Below are positions 24,532 through 36,740 of a stretch of 64,000 nt of DNA, piece after piece; positions within the stretch are counted from its first letter, which is position 1; each line of letters starts with the position of its first letter. The DNA is from Cetobacterium somerae ATCC BAA-474 (GTDB lineage Bacteria > Fusobacteriota > Fusobacteriia > Fusobacteriales > Fusobacteriaceae), in NCBI RefSeq assembly GCF_000479045.1, contig NZ_KI518214.1:1-64000 (forward strand), written 5' to 3'. The notes under the pieces were generated by a model. It saw only the letters and a program-made list of their open reading frames with translations, was not told the DNA's origin and did not search any database. The translations under genes and the position numbers were made by a program.

Positions 24532-25558
24532 AAAAAAACTTTTTAATCCTCTAGGAGATGATTCTTTATCAGAAAGAAAAGTGATAAAGGGAGATAGTAC
24601 AAATATATTTAATTTGAATAATGTTAAATATCAATGGGCAAATCATCTTTATAGAACAATGATGGGAAACTTTTGGATTCCAGAAAAAATAGATTTAACT
24701 CAAGATAAAAACGATTATAAAAATTTAACTGATGAAGAGAAAGAGGCTTATGATGGAATACTTTCATTTCTAATATTTTTAGATAGTATTCAAACAAATA
24801 ATATTCCAAATGTTTCAGATTATATAACTGCTCCAGAGATAAATTTGATTCTATCAATACAGACTTTCCAAGAAGCTATTCACTCTCAATCATATCAATA
24901 TATAATTGAATCTATTCTACCAAAGGAGATTAGAAACTCAATATATGATAAATGGAGAGAGGATAAAGTTCTATTTGAAAGAAATAGTTACATAGCAAAA
25001 ATATATCAAAGTTTCTTAGAAAATCCTAGTGATGAAAACTTTGCAAGAGTTATAATAGCTGACTATCTTTTAGAAGCTATATATTTCTACAATGGATTTA
25101 ACTTCTTCTATCTTTTAGCAAGTAGAAATAGAATGATGGGAACTTCTGATATAATAAAACTTATCAATAGGGATGAGCTATCACATGTAGTTATATTCCA
25201 ACAGTTAATAAGAGAGATTAAAAATGAAAATAAAGATTTCTTTAATGATGAATTAATATATGATATGTTTAAAAAAGCTGTGCAGCAAGAGATTAGCTGG
25301 ACAAATCATATAATAGGAAATGGAATACTAGGTATAACAGAGGATACAACAGAGAGATATACAAAGTGGTTAGCTAATGAGAGATTAAAAGCTATAGGAT
25401 TAAATCCAATTTATGAAGGATATGAAAAGAATCCTTATAGACATTTAGAAAAGTTTGCTGATACAGAGGGAGAAGGAAACGTAAAAGCTAACTTCTTCGA
25501 GGGAACAGTTACTAGTTATAACATGAGTTCATCTGTAGAGGGATGGGACGAATTTTAA
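24524..25558 (+). CDS. nrdB: Ribonucleoside-diphosphate reductase, beta subunit
   Basis: The radical-generating small subunit, a ferritin-like di-metal protein. Ligands visible: Asp in FLDSIQTNN, Glu and His in TFQEAIHSQSY (the Tyr four residues after His is the radical site), Glu in LLEAIYFYNGF, and Glu/His in NRDELSHVVIF. The start is a judgement: GTG at 24524 (MDRKKLFNPLGDD), overlapping the nrdA stop by 8 nt, gives the family N-terminus. GTG 24512 and ATG 24497 are in frame but worse placed to the AGAGGAG at 24504-24510. A terminator follows. Confidence 0.93.
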   Translation: MDRKKLFNPLGDDSLSERKVIKGDSTNIFNLNNVKYQWANHLYRTMMGNFWIPEKIDLTQDKNDYKNLTDEEKEAYDGILSFLIFLDSIQTNNIPNVSDYITAPEINLILSIQTFQEAIHSQSYQYIIESILPKEIRNSIYDKWREDKVLFERNSYIAKIYQSFLENPSDENFARVIIADYLLEAIYFYNGFNFFYLLASRNRMMGTSDIIKLINRDELSHVVIFQQLIREIKNENKDFFNDELIYDMFKKAVQQEISWTNHIIGNGILGITEDTTERYTKWLANERLKAIGLNPIYEGYEKNPYRHLEKFADTEGEGNVKANFFEGTVTSYNMSSSVEGWDEF

Positions 25559-25572
25559 AAGTAATACAAATA

Positions 25573-25612
25573 AAAAATGGTAGAAAATTATTTTTTCTAC
25601 CATTTTTCTTTA
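25573..25612 (+). terminator. Bidirectional terminator
   Basis: A 15-bp stem AAAAATGGTAGAAAA / TTTTCTACCATTTTT with A- and T-runs on both sides, between the converging nrdB and malH genes. Confidence 0.85.
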
Positions 25613-25634
25613 TTTTTTAGTTAAAATTAATTTA

Positions 25635-28597
<2,963 letters not shown>

Positions 28598-28640
28598 CTT
28601 GTTACCTCCCAATTTTTTTCTAGGATCCTCTGTTAATCGA

Positions 28641-28669
28641 AGTATACAATGAAAAAAGTTCTAAATCAA
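28641..28669 (-). promoter_or_regulatory. Promoter of malB-malH
   Basis: On the minus strand, TTGATT (28664-28669) and TATACT (28641-28646) are separated by 17 bp. The -35 lies in a perfect inverted repeat, AAGTTCTAAA / TTTAGAACTT (28656-28665 and 28673-28682), a possible second operator. Confidence 0.6.
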
Positions 28670-28696
28670 TACTTTAGAACTTAAAAACACACATTA

Positions 28697-28724
28697 CTCT
28701 AAACGTAACATGTTACGTTCAGAG
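28697..28724. promoter_or_regulatory. Operator palindrome for the LacI-family regulator
   Basis: The core AACGTAACATGTTACGTT is perfectly palindromic. Flanking CTCT and AGAG extend it to 28 bp with a single mismatched pair. It lies between the divergent malB and malR promoters, where the divergently transcribed LacI-type regulator is expected to bind (inference). Confidence 0.75.
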
Positions 28725-28743
28725 AGAAAAAATAGAAAATGTT

Positions 28744-28771
28744 TTGTAAATATAGAGAATTTAGATATAAT
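28744..28771 (+). promoter_or_regulatory. Promoter of the LacI-type regulator
   Basis: TTGTAA, a 16-bp spacer, TATAAT; about 35 bp before the GTG start. Confidence 0.6.
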
Positions 28772-28806
28772 GTAAAAAATAAAAGAATAAGAGAGAGGAA
28801 AAAACT

Positions 28807-29778
28807 GTGAAGATAACAATAAAAGAGATTGCAGAGGATGCAGGGGTTTCTGTATCTACAGTTTCAAGAGTAATATCTAATAATCCCAAGATAAGTGAAG
28901 CTACAAAACTAAGAGTAAGAGAGGTTATTGAAAGGTTAAATTATAAACCAAATATAATGGCAAGAGGATTAGTTAAAAGAAGAACAGGGATTTTAGGTGT
29001 AATAATGCCAAAGGAAACAACAACACTTTTTACTAGTCCATTTTTTATAGAGGTTATGCAAGGTATTAGCTTAAAAGGAAAAGAAAGAGATTATTATATC
29101 ATGTATGATTTTTGCAAAAATGAGAAAGAGGAGTATGAAGGAACAAGAAAACTAGCGGAAAGTGGATTAGTTGATGGAATATGTCTTATGTCAACACGTA
29201 AAAATGATAAGAGCATTCAATATTTAAAAGAAACAAATTTTCCTTTTGTTATAATTGGTGAACCTGAAGAAAAAGATGGCGTTTTATGGGTAGATAATAA
29301 TAACTTAAAAGCAACATATGATATGGTGAAAAAAATTATTCATGAAAATTCTAAAAAAATAGTTTTTGTAGGTGGAGATAAAAATTTAACAGTTACAATA
29401 AATAGAGTTGCTGGATTTGAAAAAGCATGTAAAGAGCTGAAATTAGATTACTCTATATATCTAGGAAAAGACTTCTCTAGAGGAGAAGGATATAGATTAG
29501 CAGAAAAAATATTTTCAGAACAAAAATGTGAGAATTTTATAATTTCAGACGACAATCTTTTAAAAGGATTTTTAGAATATTTAGAAAAAAGTAATATAGA
29601 AAATGTAAATATAGGAAGTTTTAACAAAGCAAATATAAAAAAGGTTTGGAAAAATAAAATTTTTCTATTAGATATAAAACCTGAAAAATTAGGAATGGAA
29701 GCAGTGGATCTTTTAGCCAATTGCATTCAAGATAAATTAGAAAGTTGTAACAAAATAGTAGATATAGAATTAAATTAA
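28807..29778 (+). CDS. malR: LacI-family regulator of maltose genes
   Basis: A 323-aa repressor. The N-terminal helix-turn-helix (IKEIAEDAGVSVSTVSRVIS) and hinge (LNYKPNIMARGL) are typical LacI, followed by a periplasmic-binding-like sugar domain. It starts at GTG with SD AGAGAGG. Divergent from malB-malH with a large palindrome between, so it most likely controls those genes and itself. It may also act on the next operon, but that operon's operator has a different sequence. A hairpin terminator follows directly. Confidence 0.85.
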   Translation: MKITIKEIAEDAGVSVSTVSRVISNNPKISEATKLRVREVIERLNYKPNIMARGLVKRRTGILGVIMPKETTTLFTSPFFIEVMQGISLKGKERDYYIMYDFCKNEKEEYEGTRKLAESGLVDGICLMSTRKNDKSIQYLKETNFPFVIIGEPEEKDGVLWVDNNNLKATYDMVKKIIHENSKKIVFVGGDKNLTVTINRVAGFEKACKELKLDYSIYLGKDFSRGEGYRLAEKIFSEQKCENFIISDDNLLKGFLEYLEKSNIENVNIGSFNKANIKKVWKNKIFLLDIKPEKLGMEAVDLLANCIQDKLESCNKIVDIELN

Positions 29779-29822
29779 AAGTTGTAAAAAAGGTTGTAGT
29801 AACTTTTTTACAACTTTTTTGT
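29777..29822 (+). terminator. Rho-independent terminator
   Basis: A long stem AAAAGTTGTAAAAAAG / CTTTTTTACAACTTTT with a T-run, immediately after malR. Confidence 0.85.
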
Positions 29823-29830
29823 ATTATATA

Positions 29831-29859
29831 TAGACAAATTTGGAATTAGATGTTACAAT
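29831..29859 (+). promoter_or_regulatory. Promoter of the GH13-PTS-EEP operon
   Basis: TAGACA, a 17-bp spacer and TACAAT at 29854-29859. Confidence 0.6.
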
Positions 29860-29871
29860 ACACAAAAAAGA

Positions 29872-29883
29872 GCAAACGTTTGC
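29872..29883. promoter_or_regulatory. Operator GCAAACGTTTGC
   Basis: A perfect 12-bp palindrome, centred at about +12 of the predicted start of transcription, so a bound repressor would block it. It is close to a cre or LacI/GalR-type site and differs from the operator at 28697-28724, so another LacI-family protein or CcpA-like regulator is likely. Confidence 0.7.
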
Positions 29884-29934
29884 ACAAAATGCAAAAAGTT
29901 TACAATTCTAAAGATATATTAAGGAGAGATTAAA

Positions 29935-31584
29935 ATGTGGTGGAAAGAGTTAGTAGGATATCAGATTTATCCGAGAAGTTTTAAAGATTCCAATGGAGAT
30001 GGAATAGGGGACTTAAAAGGAATAATAGAAAAATTAGATTATTTAAAAGATTTAGGGATAGATCTTATTTGGGTTTCACCATTTTTTAAAAGTCCAAATG
30101 ATGATAATGGTTATGATATAAGTGACTATAGAGATATATTAGAAGAGTTTGGAACTATGGAAGATTTTGACAATCTTTTATTAGAAACTCACAAAAGAGG
30201 TATGAAATTAATAATAGATCTTGTAATAAATCATACAAGTGATGAACATCCGTGGTTTATTGAAGCGAGAGAGTCAAAAGATAGTCCTAAGAGAGATTGG
30301 TATATTTGGAGAGAGGGAAAAGATAACGAAGAACCAAATAACTGGGAAAGTATTTTCAAAGGATCAGCTTGGGAAAAATGTGAAAAAACAGATGAATACT
30401 ACTTACATCTTTTTTCTAAAAAACAACCTGATTTAAATTGGGAAAATGAAGAGATGAGAAAAGAGATTTATAATATGATGAACTGGTGGTTAGATAAAGG
30501 AATTGATGGGTTTAGAGTTGATGCTATAAGCCATATCAAAAAAGTTGATGGATTCCCTGACATGCCAAATCCTGATGGGAAAAAATATGTAGATTCTTTT
30601 GATATGCACATGAATATAGATGGAATTCAAAAGTATTTAAAAGAATTAAAAGAAGAAACTTTTGCAAAATATGATATAGTAACTGTTGGAGAAGCTAATG
30701 GAGTAGATGCTGAAAACTCTGATGAATGGGTTGGTAGCGAAAATGGAAAATTTAATATGATATTTCAATTTGAACATCTAAAGTTATGGGATTATGAAGG
30801 AGATACAGAGTTTTGTCCAAAAGCTTATAAAGATGTTTTAAATAAATGGCAAGTAGCTTTAGAGAACAAAGGATGGAATGCTCTTTTTATTGAAAATCAT
30901 GATATTCCAAGAAGTACATCAACATGGGGAAATGATGGAGAGTACTGGTTAGAATCAGCAAAATCTTTTGCAACAACATATTTTTTACAAAAAGGAACTC
31001 CATTCATCTATCAAGGACAAGAGATTGGAATGACAAATACAGTTTTTAATTCTCTTTCAGAGTTTCAAGATGTAAAAAGTGTGAATGAGGGAAAAGAAAA
31101 ATTAGAAGCTGGAATGTGTGAAAAAACAGTTTTAGAAATTTTATCAAATACATCTAGAGATAATGCTAGAACTCCTATGCAGTGGGATGATAGTTTAAAT
31201 GCTGGATTTACAACAGGGAAACCGTGGTTAAAAGTAAATAGTAATTATAAAAATATAAATGTTCAAAGTCAAATAAAAGATGAAAACTCAATATATAATC
31301 ACTATAAAAAATTGATATCATTAAAGAAAAATAGTAAAACTTTAACTCATGGAGAGTTTAAATTAGTTTTAGAAGATGATAAACATGTATTTGCTTATTT
31401 AAGAGAACTAGATAATGAAAGATACCTTATATTATCAAACCTAAGTGAAAATGAAAAAAAATTAAACCTATCAGAATTTAATATAAAAAATGAGGATATA
31501 GTGCTATCAAATTATAAAATTATAGAAAAAGATTTAAAAGAGTTTATAGTTAGACCGTTTGAAAGTGTAGTATATAAAATTTAA
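29935..31584 (+). CDS. GH13 alpha-glucosidase
   Basis: A 549-aa alpha-amylase-superfamily enzyme acting on short alpha-glucosides inside the cell. The catalytic barrel runs through GYQIYPRSFKDSNGDGIGD, DLVINHTS, GFRVDAISHIKK (nucleophile Asp), VGEANG (acid/base Glu) and ENHDIPR (transition-state Asp). The residue after the nucleophile is Ala, as in alpha-1,4-specific enzymes; alpha-1,6 enzymes such as oligo-1,6-glucosidase usually have Val there (family knowledge). TreC is less likely for the same reason. First gene of an operon with a PTS permease 22 bp downstream. Confidence 0.88.
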   Translation: MWWKELVGYQIYPRSFKDSNGDGIGDLKGIIEKLDYLKDLGIDLIWVSPFFKSPNDDNGYDISDYRDILEEFGTMEDFDNLLLETHKRGMKLIIDLVINHTSDEHPWFIEARESKDSPKRDWYIWREGKDNEEPNNWESIFKGSAWEKCEKTDEYYLHLFSKKQPDLNWENEEMRKEIYNMMNWWLDKGIDGFRVDAISHIKKVDGFPDMPNPDGKKYVDSFDMHMNIDGIQKYLKELKEETFAKYDIVTVGEANGVDAENSDEWVGSENGKFNMIFQFEHLKLWDYEGDTEFCPKAYKDVLNKWQVALENKGWNALFIENHDIPRSTSTWGNDGEYWLESAKSFATTYFLQKGTPFIYQGQEIGMTNTVFNSLSEFQDVKSVNEGKEKLEAGMCEKTVLEILSNTSRDNARTPMQWDDSLNAGFTTGKPWLKVNSNYKNINVQSQIKDENSIYNHYKKLISLKKNSKTLTHGEFKLVLEDDKHVFAYLRELDNERYLILSNLSENEKKLNLSEFNIKNEDIVLSNYKIIEKDLKEFIVRPFESVVYKI

Positions 31585-31606
31585 TATATATAGGGGAGAC
31601 GTTAAA

Positions 31607-33244
31607 ATGAAAAAGAAAAGTTTAATATCATTTGATTTTTGGCAAAAATTAGGAAAAGCTTTAATTGTTGTAATAGCAGTAATGCCTGCAGCAGGACTTA
31701 TGGTTTCTATTGGTAAACTTCTTGGAACAAGTGGATTATCTATGATTGGAAGAATTATAGAGGATATGGGATGGGGAGTAATTGTAAATCTAAATATACT
31801 TTTTGCAGCGGCAATTGGTGGTTCGTGGGCAAAAGAAAAAGCTGGTGGAGCTTTTGCAGGAGTGATAGCTTTTATACTAACAAATAGAATAACGGGGGCT
31901 ATATTTGGAATAAATGGAGGGATGTTAAATAATCCAGAAGCGGTTATTACATCGTTAACAGGACAAGAACTATTAGTAAAAAATTATTTTACAATGGTTA
32001 TGGGAGCTCCAGCTTTAAATATGGGAGTTTTCGTGGGAATACTTTCAGGATTTTTAGGAGCGGTACTATTTAATAAGTATCAAACCTTTGATAAACTACC
32101 AAAATCTTTAGCATTTTTTAATGGAAAAAGATTTGTACCATTTGTAGTAATATTTGGATCATTTGTTATGGCTACTGTTTTATCTTTAATCTGGCCTTTT
32201 GTTCAGTGGGGACTGAATAGCTTTGGTGAGTGGATTGCAACTTCTAGAAATACAGCACCAGTAATAGCACCATTTATATACGGAGCTTTAGAGAGATTGT
32301 TATTACCATTTGGATTACATCATATGTTGACAATTCCTATGAATTATACAGAACTAGGTGGAACATATCAAGTTTTAACAGGAACTGCAGTGGGAAGTAC
32401 AATTGCTGGTCAAGATCCAATCTGGTTAGCCTGGATAACTGATTTAAATAACTTGAAAGCAGCAGGAGATATAACAGGATATAAAAATCTTTTAGATACA
32501 GTTGTTCCAGCTAGATTTAAAGCTGGTCAAGTGGTATTATCGACAGCTTCACTTTTAGGAATTGGATTAGCTATGTTAAATAATGTTGATAGCGATAAAA
32601 AAACACAATATAAAACAATATTTATATCTTCAATGCTAGCTGTATTTTTAACAGGAGTAACAGAACCAATTGAATTTATGTTTATGTTTGTGGCACCAGT
32701 TTTATATGTAGCTTACGCAATTTTAACAGGACTTGCTTTTGCTCTAGTAGATATAATCTCTTTAAGAGTTCATTCTTTTGGATTCTTAGAACTACTTTCT
32801 CGTATACCTTTAATGATGAAAGCAGGATTATATAAAGATTTAATAAACTTTGTAATAGTAAGTGGAGGATTTTTCTTTGCAAACTACTGGTTATTCAATG
32901 TAATTATAAAAAAATATGATTTACCAACTCCTGGAAGAAGAGGAAATTATATTGATGAAGAGGAAGATAGTAGTGATGAAAAAGTAAAAACAACAGGTAA
33001 TCAAGAGGAGATTCCAGTTAGAATAATAGAGCTTCTTGGTGGAAGTGAAAATATAGTTGATGTAGATGCATGTATGACAAGACTTAGAGTTACTGTAAAA
33101 GATGCAGATGTAGTAGGGGATAAAAATATGTGGAAAAAAACAGGTTCTATAGGATTAATAATAAAAGATTGTGGAGTTCAGGCCATATATGGACCAAAAG
33201 CAGATATACTAAAATGTAAAATAATTGATATATTAGGGAGATAA
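31607..33244 (+). CDS. PTS EIICB, glucose/maltose-type
   Basis: A 545-aa permease: about ten membrane segments in the EIIC part (VIAVMPAAGLMVSIGKLLG; GLHHMLTIPMNY is the substrate loop), then a C-terminal EIIB with VDACMTRLRVTVKD (phospho-Cys). No EIIA. It is a second alpha-glucoside system beside malB, with low visible identity to it. Operon placement after a GH13 glucosidase suggests an alpha-linked disaccharide; the exact sugar cannot be told from sequence. Confidence 0.85.
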   Translation: MKKKSLISFDFWQKLGKALIVVIAVMPAAGLMVSIGKLLGTSGLSMIGRIIEDMGWGVIVNLNILFAAAIGGSWAKEKAGGAFAGVIAFILTNRITGAIFGINGGMLNNPEAVITSLTGQELLVKNYFTMVMGAPALNMGVFVGILSGFLGAVLFNKYQTFDKLPKSLAFFNGKRFVPFVVIFGSFVMATVLSLIWPFVQWGLNSFGEWIATSRNTAPVIAPFIYGALERLLLPFGLHHMLTIPMNYTELGGTYQVLTGTAVGSTIAGQDPIWLAWITDLNNLKAAGDITGYKNLLDTVVPARFKAGQVVLSTASLLGIGLAMLNNVDSDKKTQYKTIFISSMLAVFLTGVTEPIEFMFMFVAPVLYVAYAILTGLAFALVDIISLRVHSFGFLELLSRIPLMMKAGLYKDLINFVIVSGGFFFANYWLFNVIIKKYDLPTPGRRGNYIDEEEDSSDEKVKTTGNQEEIPVRIIELLGGSENIVDVDACMTRLRVTVKDADVVGDKNMWKKTGSIGLIIKDCGVQAIYGPKADILKCKIIDILGR

Positions 33245-33251
33245 ATTTTAA

Positions 33252-34040
33252 ATGAAACTATTAACACTAAACTGTCACTCTTGGCAAGAGAAAAATCAAC
33301 TAGAAAAAATGAGATATCTAGCTAAGGTAATATTTGAAGAGAATTATGAGGTAGTTGCTTTGCAAGAGGTAAATCAATTGATAGAAGACAAGATTTTATA
33401 TGATGATATAAGAGAGGGAAACTTTATAGATATTTTGTGTAAGGAGCTAAAAAAATTAGGGGTTGAGTATAGCTACCGTTGGGATTATCATCATGTAGGA
33501 TACGATGTTTTTCATGAAGGAACTGGAATTCTTTTTAAAGGGGAGTTAAAAGAAAGTTTAGGGGAGTTTATAGGAAAAACTAAAGATACAAATTTTTGGA
33601 AAACAAGAAAATTTACAATGATATCTAAATTAGTTGGAGATATTGTAATAGATTTTTATAGCTGTCATATGGGATGGTGGAAAGATAGTGAAAATCCTTT
33701 TGAAGAACAATTAGATGAATTAATAGATTTTGCCAATAAAAGAGGAAATATATATTTTCTAATGGGAGATTTTAATAATGATGCTAATATTAGAGGAGAG
33801 GGATACGACTATTTATTAACAAAAGGAATTAAAGATACATATTTAGAAGCCATTAAAAAAGATGATGGAATAACTGTCCCAGGTGTTATTGCTGGTTGGG
33901 AGGGGAAATGCAGTAATCCTAAAAGAATAGATTTTATTTTTACAAATAGTGAGAGTACAATAAAATCTAGTGAGGTTATTTTTAATGGAAAGAATAAAGA
34001 GATTATATCAGATCACTTTGGGGTAACTATAGAGATATAA
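33252..34040 (+). CDS. Endonuclease/exonuclease/phosphatase (EEP)-family protein
   Basis: A 262-aa metal-dependent phosphoesterase-fold enzyme: LTLNCHSW, VVALQEVNQ (metal Glu), FYSCHMGWW, MGDFNND, and the final SDHFGV motif. All EEP motifs are present. Members occur as the last gene of PTS/glucosidase operons in Gram-positive bacteria; the substrate is unknown, perhaps a sugar phosphate rather than DNA (inference). Starts 8 bp after the PTS stop. Confidence 0.8.
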   Translation: MKLLTLNCHSWQEKNQLEKMRYLAKVIFEENYEVVALQEVNQLIEDKILYDDIREGNFIDILCKELKKLGVEYSYRWDYHHVGYDVFHEGTGILFKGELKESLGEFIGKTKDTNFWKTRKFTMISKLVGDIVIDFYSCHMGWWKDSENPFEEQLDELIDFANKRGNIYFLMGDFNNDANIRGEGYDYLLTKGIKDTYLEAIKKDDGITVPGVIAGWEGKCSNPKRIDFIFTNSESTIKSSEVIFNGKNKEIISDHFGVTIEI

Positions 34041-34044
34041 AAAT

Positions 34045-34082
34045 AAAAGGATTGAGCTAAAGAGTAGTTCAATCCTTTTTCT
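34045..34082 (+). terminator. Bidirectional terminator
   Basis: AAAAGGATTGA / TCAATCCTTTT between the convergent EEP and TDT genes. Confidence 0.85.
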
Positions 34083-34092
34083 ATTTGTTTTT

Positions 34093-35034
34093 TTATTTAG
34101 CTGAAGGCTTAACTTTTTTTAGGAAGTTATAGAAAACAAATACTATGATTCCTGTTGTAACATAAAGTTGAATACCGGCAATATTTCTAACAACATTAGC
34201 ATATTCAGGTAGGTTTACACTAGCTAAGTAAGCGCTCATTCTAAAAGAAGCTACAGTTCCAACAGCCATAGGGAAGGTAGTTCCTGCAAAACCAGGATGG
34301 AAATTAAAGCTAAAGAATTTAGGAATACTCAGAAGTATTGAAATAAGTGTTACAAAGACAATTCCATATAGGAAAAATGCAATATACATGTTAGGCTCTT
34401 TAACTACATTTAAATAACCAATAGCACAAAGACTTGATGGTGCTAATAGTATAGCTTTTGTATGATAAACCATATCAGGTAAAGGTTTTATAATTAATCT
34501 TCTAATCATAAATGGAATTATTGTAAAAAATACAAGTACTCCGTAAATTAAAACCCATTTAGAAATAACAGGTTCATCCATAGCTCCACCTACAACAATA
34601 GAAACCATAATTCCGTTATAAGTTACAAACCAACTTGGAACAAAAGTCTCAATGTTAAAGTTTTTAATAACATTTCTATAAGTAAAAATGCAAATAGCAA
34701 AAGCGTGGAAAAATACACCGAAAAGCCAAAGATTTTTTCCTAAAAAAGGACTGTATGGAAGCAAAAATGCTCCAATAATCATAGCTAACATAGAGTATGT
34801 ACCATATAAACTAGCAGGAATTGTATTGCTATACTCAGCTAGAAAGGCCTCTTTGTGTCTGAAAATTTTTATAGTTGCTAAAATAAATACTACAATACCA
34901 ATAATCATGAAGATATTTCTAAGGTAAGTAAAATTTAGTAATAAAAAGGCATTGGCAAGAGTGCACGCCCCAACAGTTGTAGCAATAGCCCCAACAGGGA
35001 AACGCTCTAACCTATCAATTGTCTCTTTAATCAT
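34093..35034 (-). CDS. TDT-family (TehA/SLAC1-like) anion transporter
   Basis: A 313-aa protein with about ten membrane helices and the TDT/SLAC1 pattern (LERFPVGAIATTVGACTLAN at the start, FHPGFAGTTFPMAVGTVA late). Family members move C4-dicarboxylates, sulfite, chloride or nitrate, or confer tellurite resistance. It is the last gene of the nitrate-reductase-like operon, 17 bp after the FAD gene, so nitrate or nitrite is a sensible substrate (inference). SD AAGGAGA. Confidence 0.75.
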   Translation of the reverse strand: MIKETIDRLERFPVGAIATTVGACTLANAFLLLNFTYLRNIFMIIGIVVFILATIKIFRHKEAFLAEYSNTIPASLYGTYSMLAMIIGAFLLPYSPFLGKNLWLFGVFFHAFAICIFTYRNVIKNFNIETFVPSWFVTYNGIMVSIVVGGAMDEPVISKWVLIYGVLVFFTIIPFMIRRLIIKPLPDMVYHTKAILLAPSSLCAIGYLNVVKEPNMYIAFFLYGIVFVTLISILLSIPKFFSFNFHPGFAGTTFPMAVGTVASFRMSAYLASVNLPEYANVVRNIAGIQLYVTTGIIVFVFYNFLKKVKPSAK

Positions 35035-35051
35035 TATAATCTCCTTATATT

Positions 35052-36314
35052 TTATTTTTTATACTCAAATTCTAGTTCAGAATTTATATTGAAGAAATCA
35101 GAGTAATCAATTTTAAAAATTGATTTTTTAATTTTTGAGATATCAATATTAAGTCTGATTAGTTGTGTTAAAACACCTGTGTATGAAAGGTCTCCCTGAA
35201 TAATAGCTCCATGAATTTTTCCATTTTTATGAGCAATTTTTTTGTAGACACCATCTCTTTCTCTAAGAGAATCAATAATCATTCCCTCTGTTTTTTCATA
35301 AATATGTAAGCAACCTAAAGATAAAGTTGGAATATCAAAGAAGTTCATAGTTGACTTGGCAAAGAAAAAGTCATCCATAACTCTAGTTTTTCCTGCCATA
35401 TTTGAAGTAGCAGCTATTCCCTCTTTTACTGCAACAGACCAAATAGTACCATTACCACTAACATCTCCAGCTCCATATACATCTTTAACATTAGTTTCAC
35501 CTTTTTCGTTAAAAAGAAGACCGATTTTATTGTATTCTATTGATGTATTTTCTAAAAACTCTACATTTGGTTTTACTCCAGCGCAAACAATAACTAGATC
35601 AGCTAGTAATTCAACATCTCTACCATCATCTAATAAACTTAAAGAGTTAATTAGATTAGGATTTTTTGGATTTACATTTAGTTTTGTAACTTTTGAATCA
35701 AAGAATAGCTTAACGCCATGCTCAACTAATTTTTTTTCATAAGTTATAGATGCTTCTTTATCAAGTTGTAATGGTAGTAATCTATCAGACATCTCAATTA
35801 AAGATAGATTAGCATGGACATTCTTATTATGAATAAGTCCACTAATTGCATCCATACCAATTAAACCTGCACCAATAACAACAATGTTTTTTGCTCTTGC
35901 AGCAATATCTATAATTTTATTACAGTCATCTAAAGACTTTAATCCTACAACATTTTCTTTACCATTTATATTCTCAATAGGTGGGAAAAATGGTCTAGAT
36001 CCAGAAGCGATTAAAACCTTATCATATGAAATAACTTCATTATTATCTAGGGTAATAGTTTTTTCATTTTCATTTAAAGAGATAACCTCTCTTCCTTTAA
36101 GCCAGTTGATATTGTTTTTTTCGAAGAAATCTTTATCTACGAAATTAATTCCATCGATATCTCTCATTCCTCCAATATAGTGATGAAGAATACATCTTGA
36201 ATAGATATTAGTATCTTTAGAAATTAGTGTAATATCTGCATTTTTATCTAAAGATCTTAAGTTTTCTGCTCCATTAATTCCAGCTGCAGAAGCTCCAATT
36301 ATAACATATTTCAT
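35052..36314 (-). CDS. FAD-dependent NAD(P)H oxidoreductase
   Basis: A 420-aa two-dinucleotide-binding flavoprotein: N-terminal GASAAGINGAENLR (FAD), second Rossmann IVVIGAGLIGMDAI (NADH), and VYGAGDV near 280. The C-terminal domain has HIYEKTEGMIIDSL. It resembles nitrite-reductase-type and rubredoxin/NADH oxidoreductases. Its start overlaps the FeS-protein stop (TAATG). In clostridia the same trio (molybdoenzyme, FeS protein, flavoprotein) forms nitrate reductase, with the flavoprotein feeding electrons from NADH. Confidence 0.8.
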   Translation of the reverse strand: MKYVIIGASAAGINGAENLRSLDKNADITLISKDTNIYSRCILHHYIGGMRDIDGINFVDKDFFEKNNINWLKGREVISLNENEKTITLDNNEVISYDKVLIASGSRPFFPPIENINGKENVVGLKSLDDCNKIIDIAARAKNIVVIGAGLIGMDAISGLIHNKNVHANLSLIEMSDRLLPLQLDKEASITYEKKLVEHGVKLFFDSKVTKLNVNPKNPNLINSLSLLDDGRDVELLADLVIVCAGVKPNVEFLENTSIEYNKIGLLFNEKGETNVKDVYGAGDVSGNGTIWSVAVKEGIAATSNMAGKTRVMDDFFFAKSTMNFFDIPTLSLGCLHIYEKTEGMIIDSLRERDGVYKKIAHKNGKIHGAIIQGDLSYTGVLTQLIRLNIDISKIKKSIFKIDYSDFFNINSELEFEYKK

Positions 36315-36721
36315 TATTTTACCTCCTCAAGAGTAATTGCAGCCATAGGACATTTAGCAACACATTGCGGTCCGTTAGGATCATGACTACACATATTACA
36401 TTTCATAATCTCTTTTTTAGTTGCTTTATCCTCTTTTAAAGTTCCATATGGGCATGCCATTATGCACATATAACAACTAGCACATTTATTTTTATCATAA
36501 GTAACATATCCAGTTTCAGAATCTTTTCTCATAGCTCCACTCATACAAGTATAAACACACTCAGGAAGGTCACAATTTCTACAAAAGATTGGAGAAAATT
36601 TAAAATCACTACTTAAAACAACTCTATTTCTAGAGTCAGCAGAATCGTGAGAAACTAAGCAGGCACTAACACAAGTTAAGCAACCGATACATTTACTTCT
36701 ATCTATTTTTATTCTTTTCAA
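36314..36721 (-). CDS. 4Fe-4S ferredoxin-type electron-transfer protein
   Basis: A 135-aa NarH/DmsB-like protein with four cysteine clusters: CIGCLTCVSAC, CRNCDLPEC, CASCYMCIMACPYG and CNMCSHDPNG through CPMAA, enough for up to four clusters. Starts at TTG (36721) with AAGGAGAG 6 nt upstream; the longer frame reaching back into the molybdoenzyme gene is not used. It passes electrons between the flavoprotein and the molybdoenzyme. The gap from the molybdoenzyme stop is 19 bp. Confidence 0.85.
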   Translation of the reverse strand: MKRIKIDRSKCIGCLTCVSACLVSHDSADSRNRVVLSSDFKFSPIFCRNCDLPECVYTCMSGAMRKDSETGYVTYDKNKCASCYMCIMACPYGTLKEDKATKKEIMKCNMCSHDPNGPQCVAKCPMAAITLEEVK

Positions 36722-36740
36722 TTTAATCTCTCCTTTACTT

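Noticed and set aside
28656-28682. Terminator between malB and malR
   Set aside because: No T-run, and it overlaps the malB -35 box, so an operator or DNA-bend site is likelier.
29935-31584. Trehalose-6-phosphate hydrolase (TreC) or oligo-1,6-glucosidase
   Set aside because: The residue after the nucleophile Asp is Ala (GFRVDA), the alpha-1,4 type, rather than the usual Val of alpha-1,6 enzymes.
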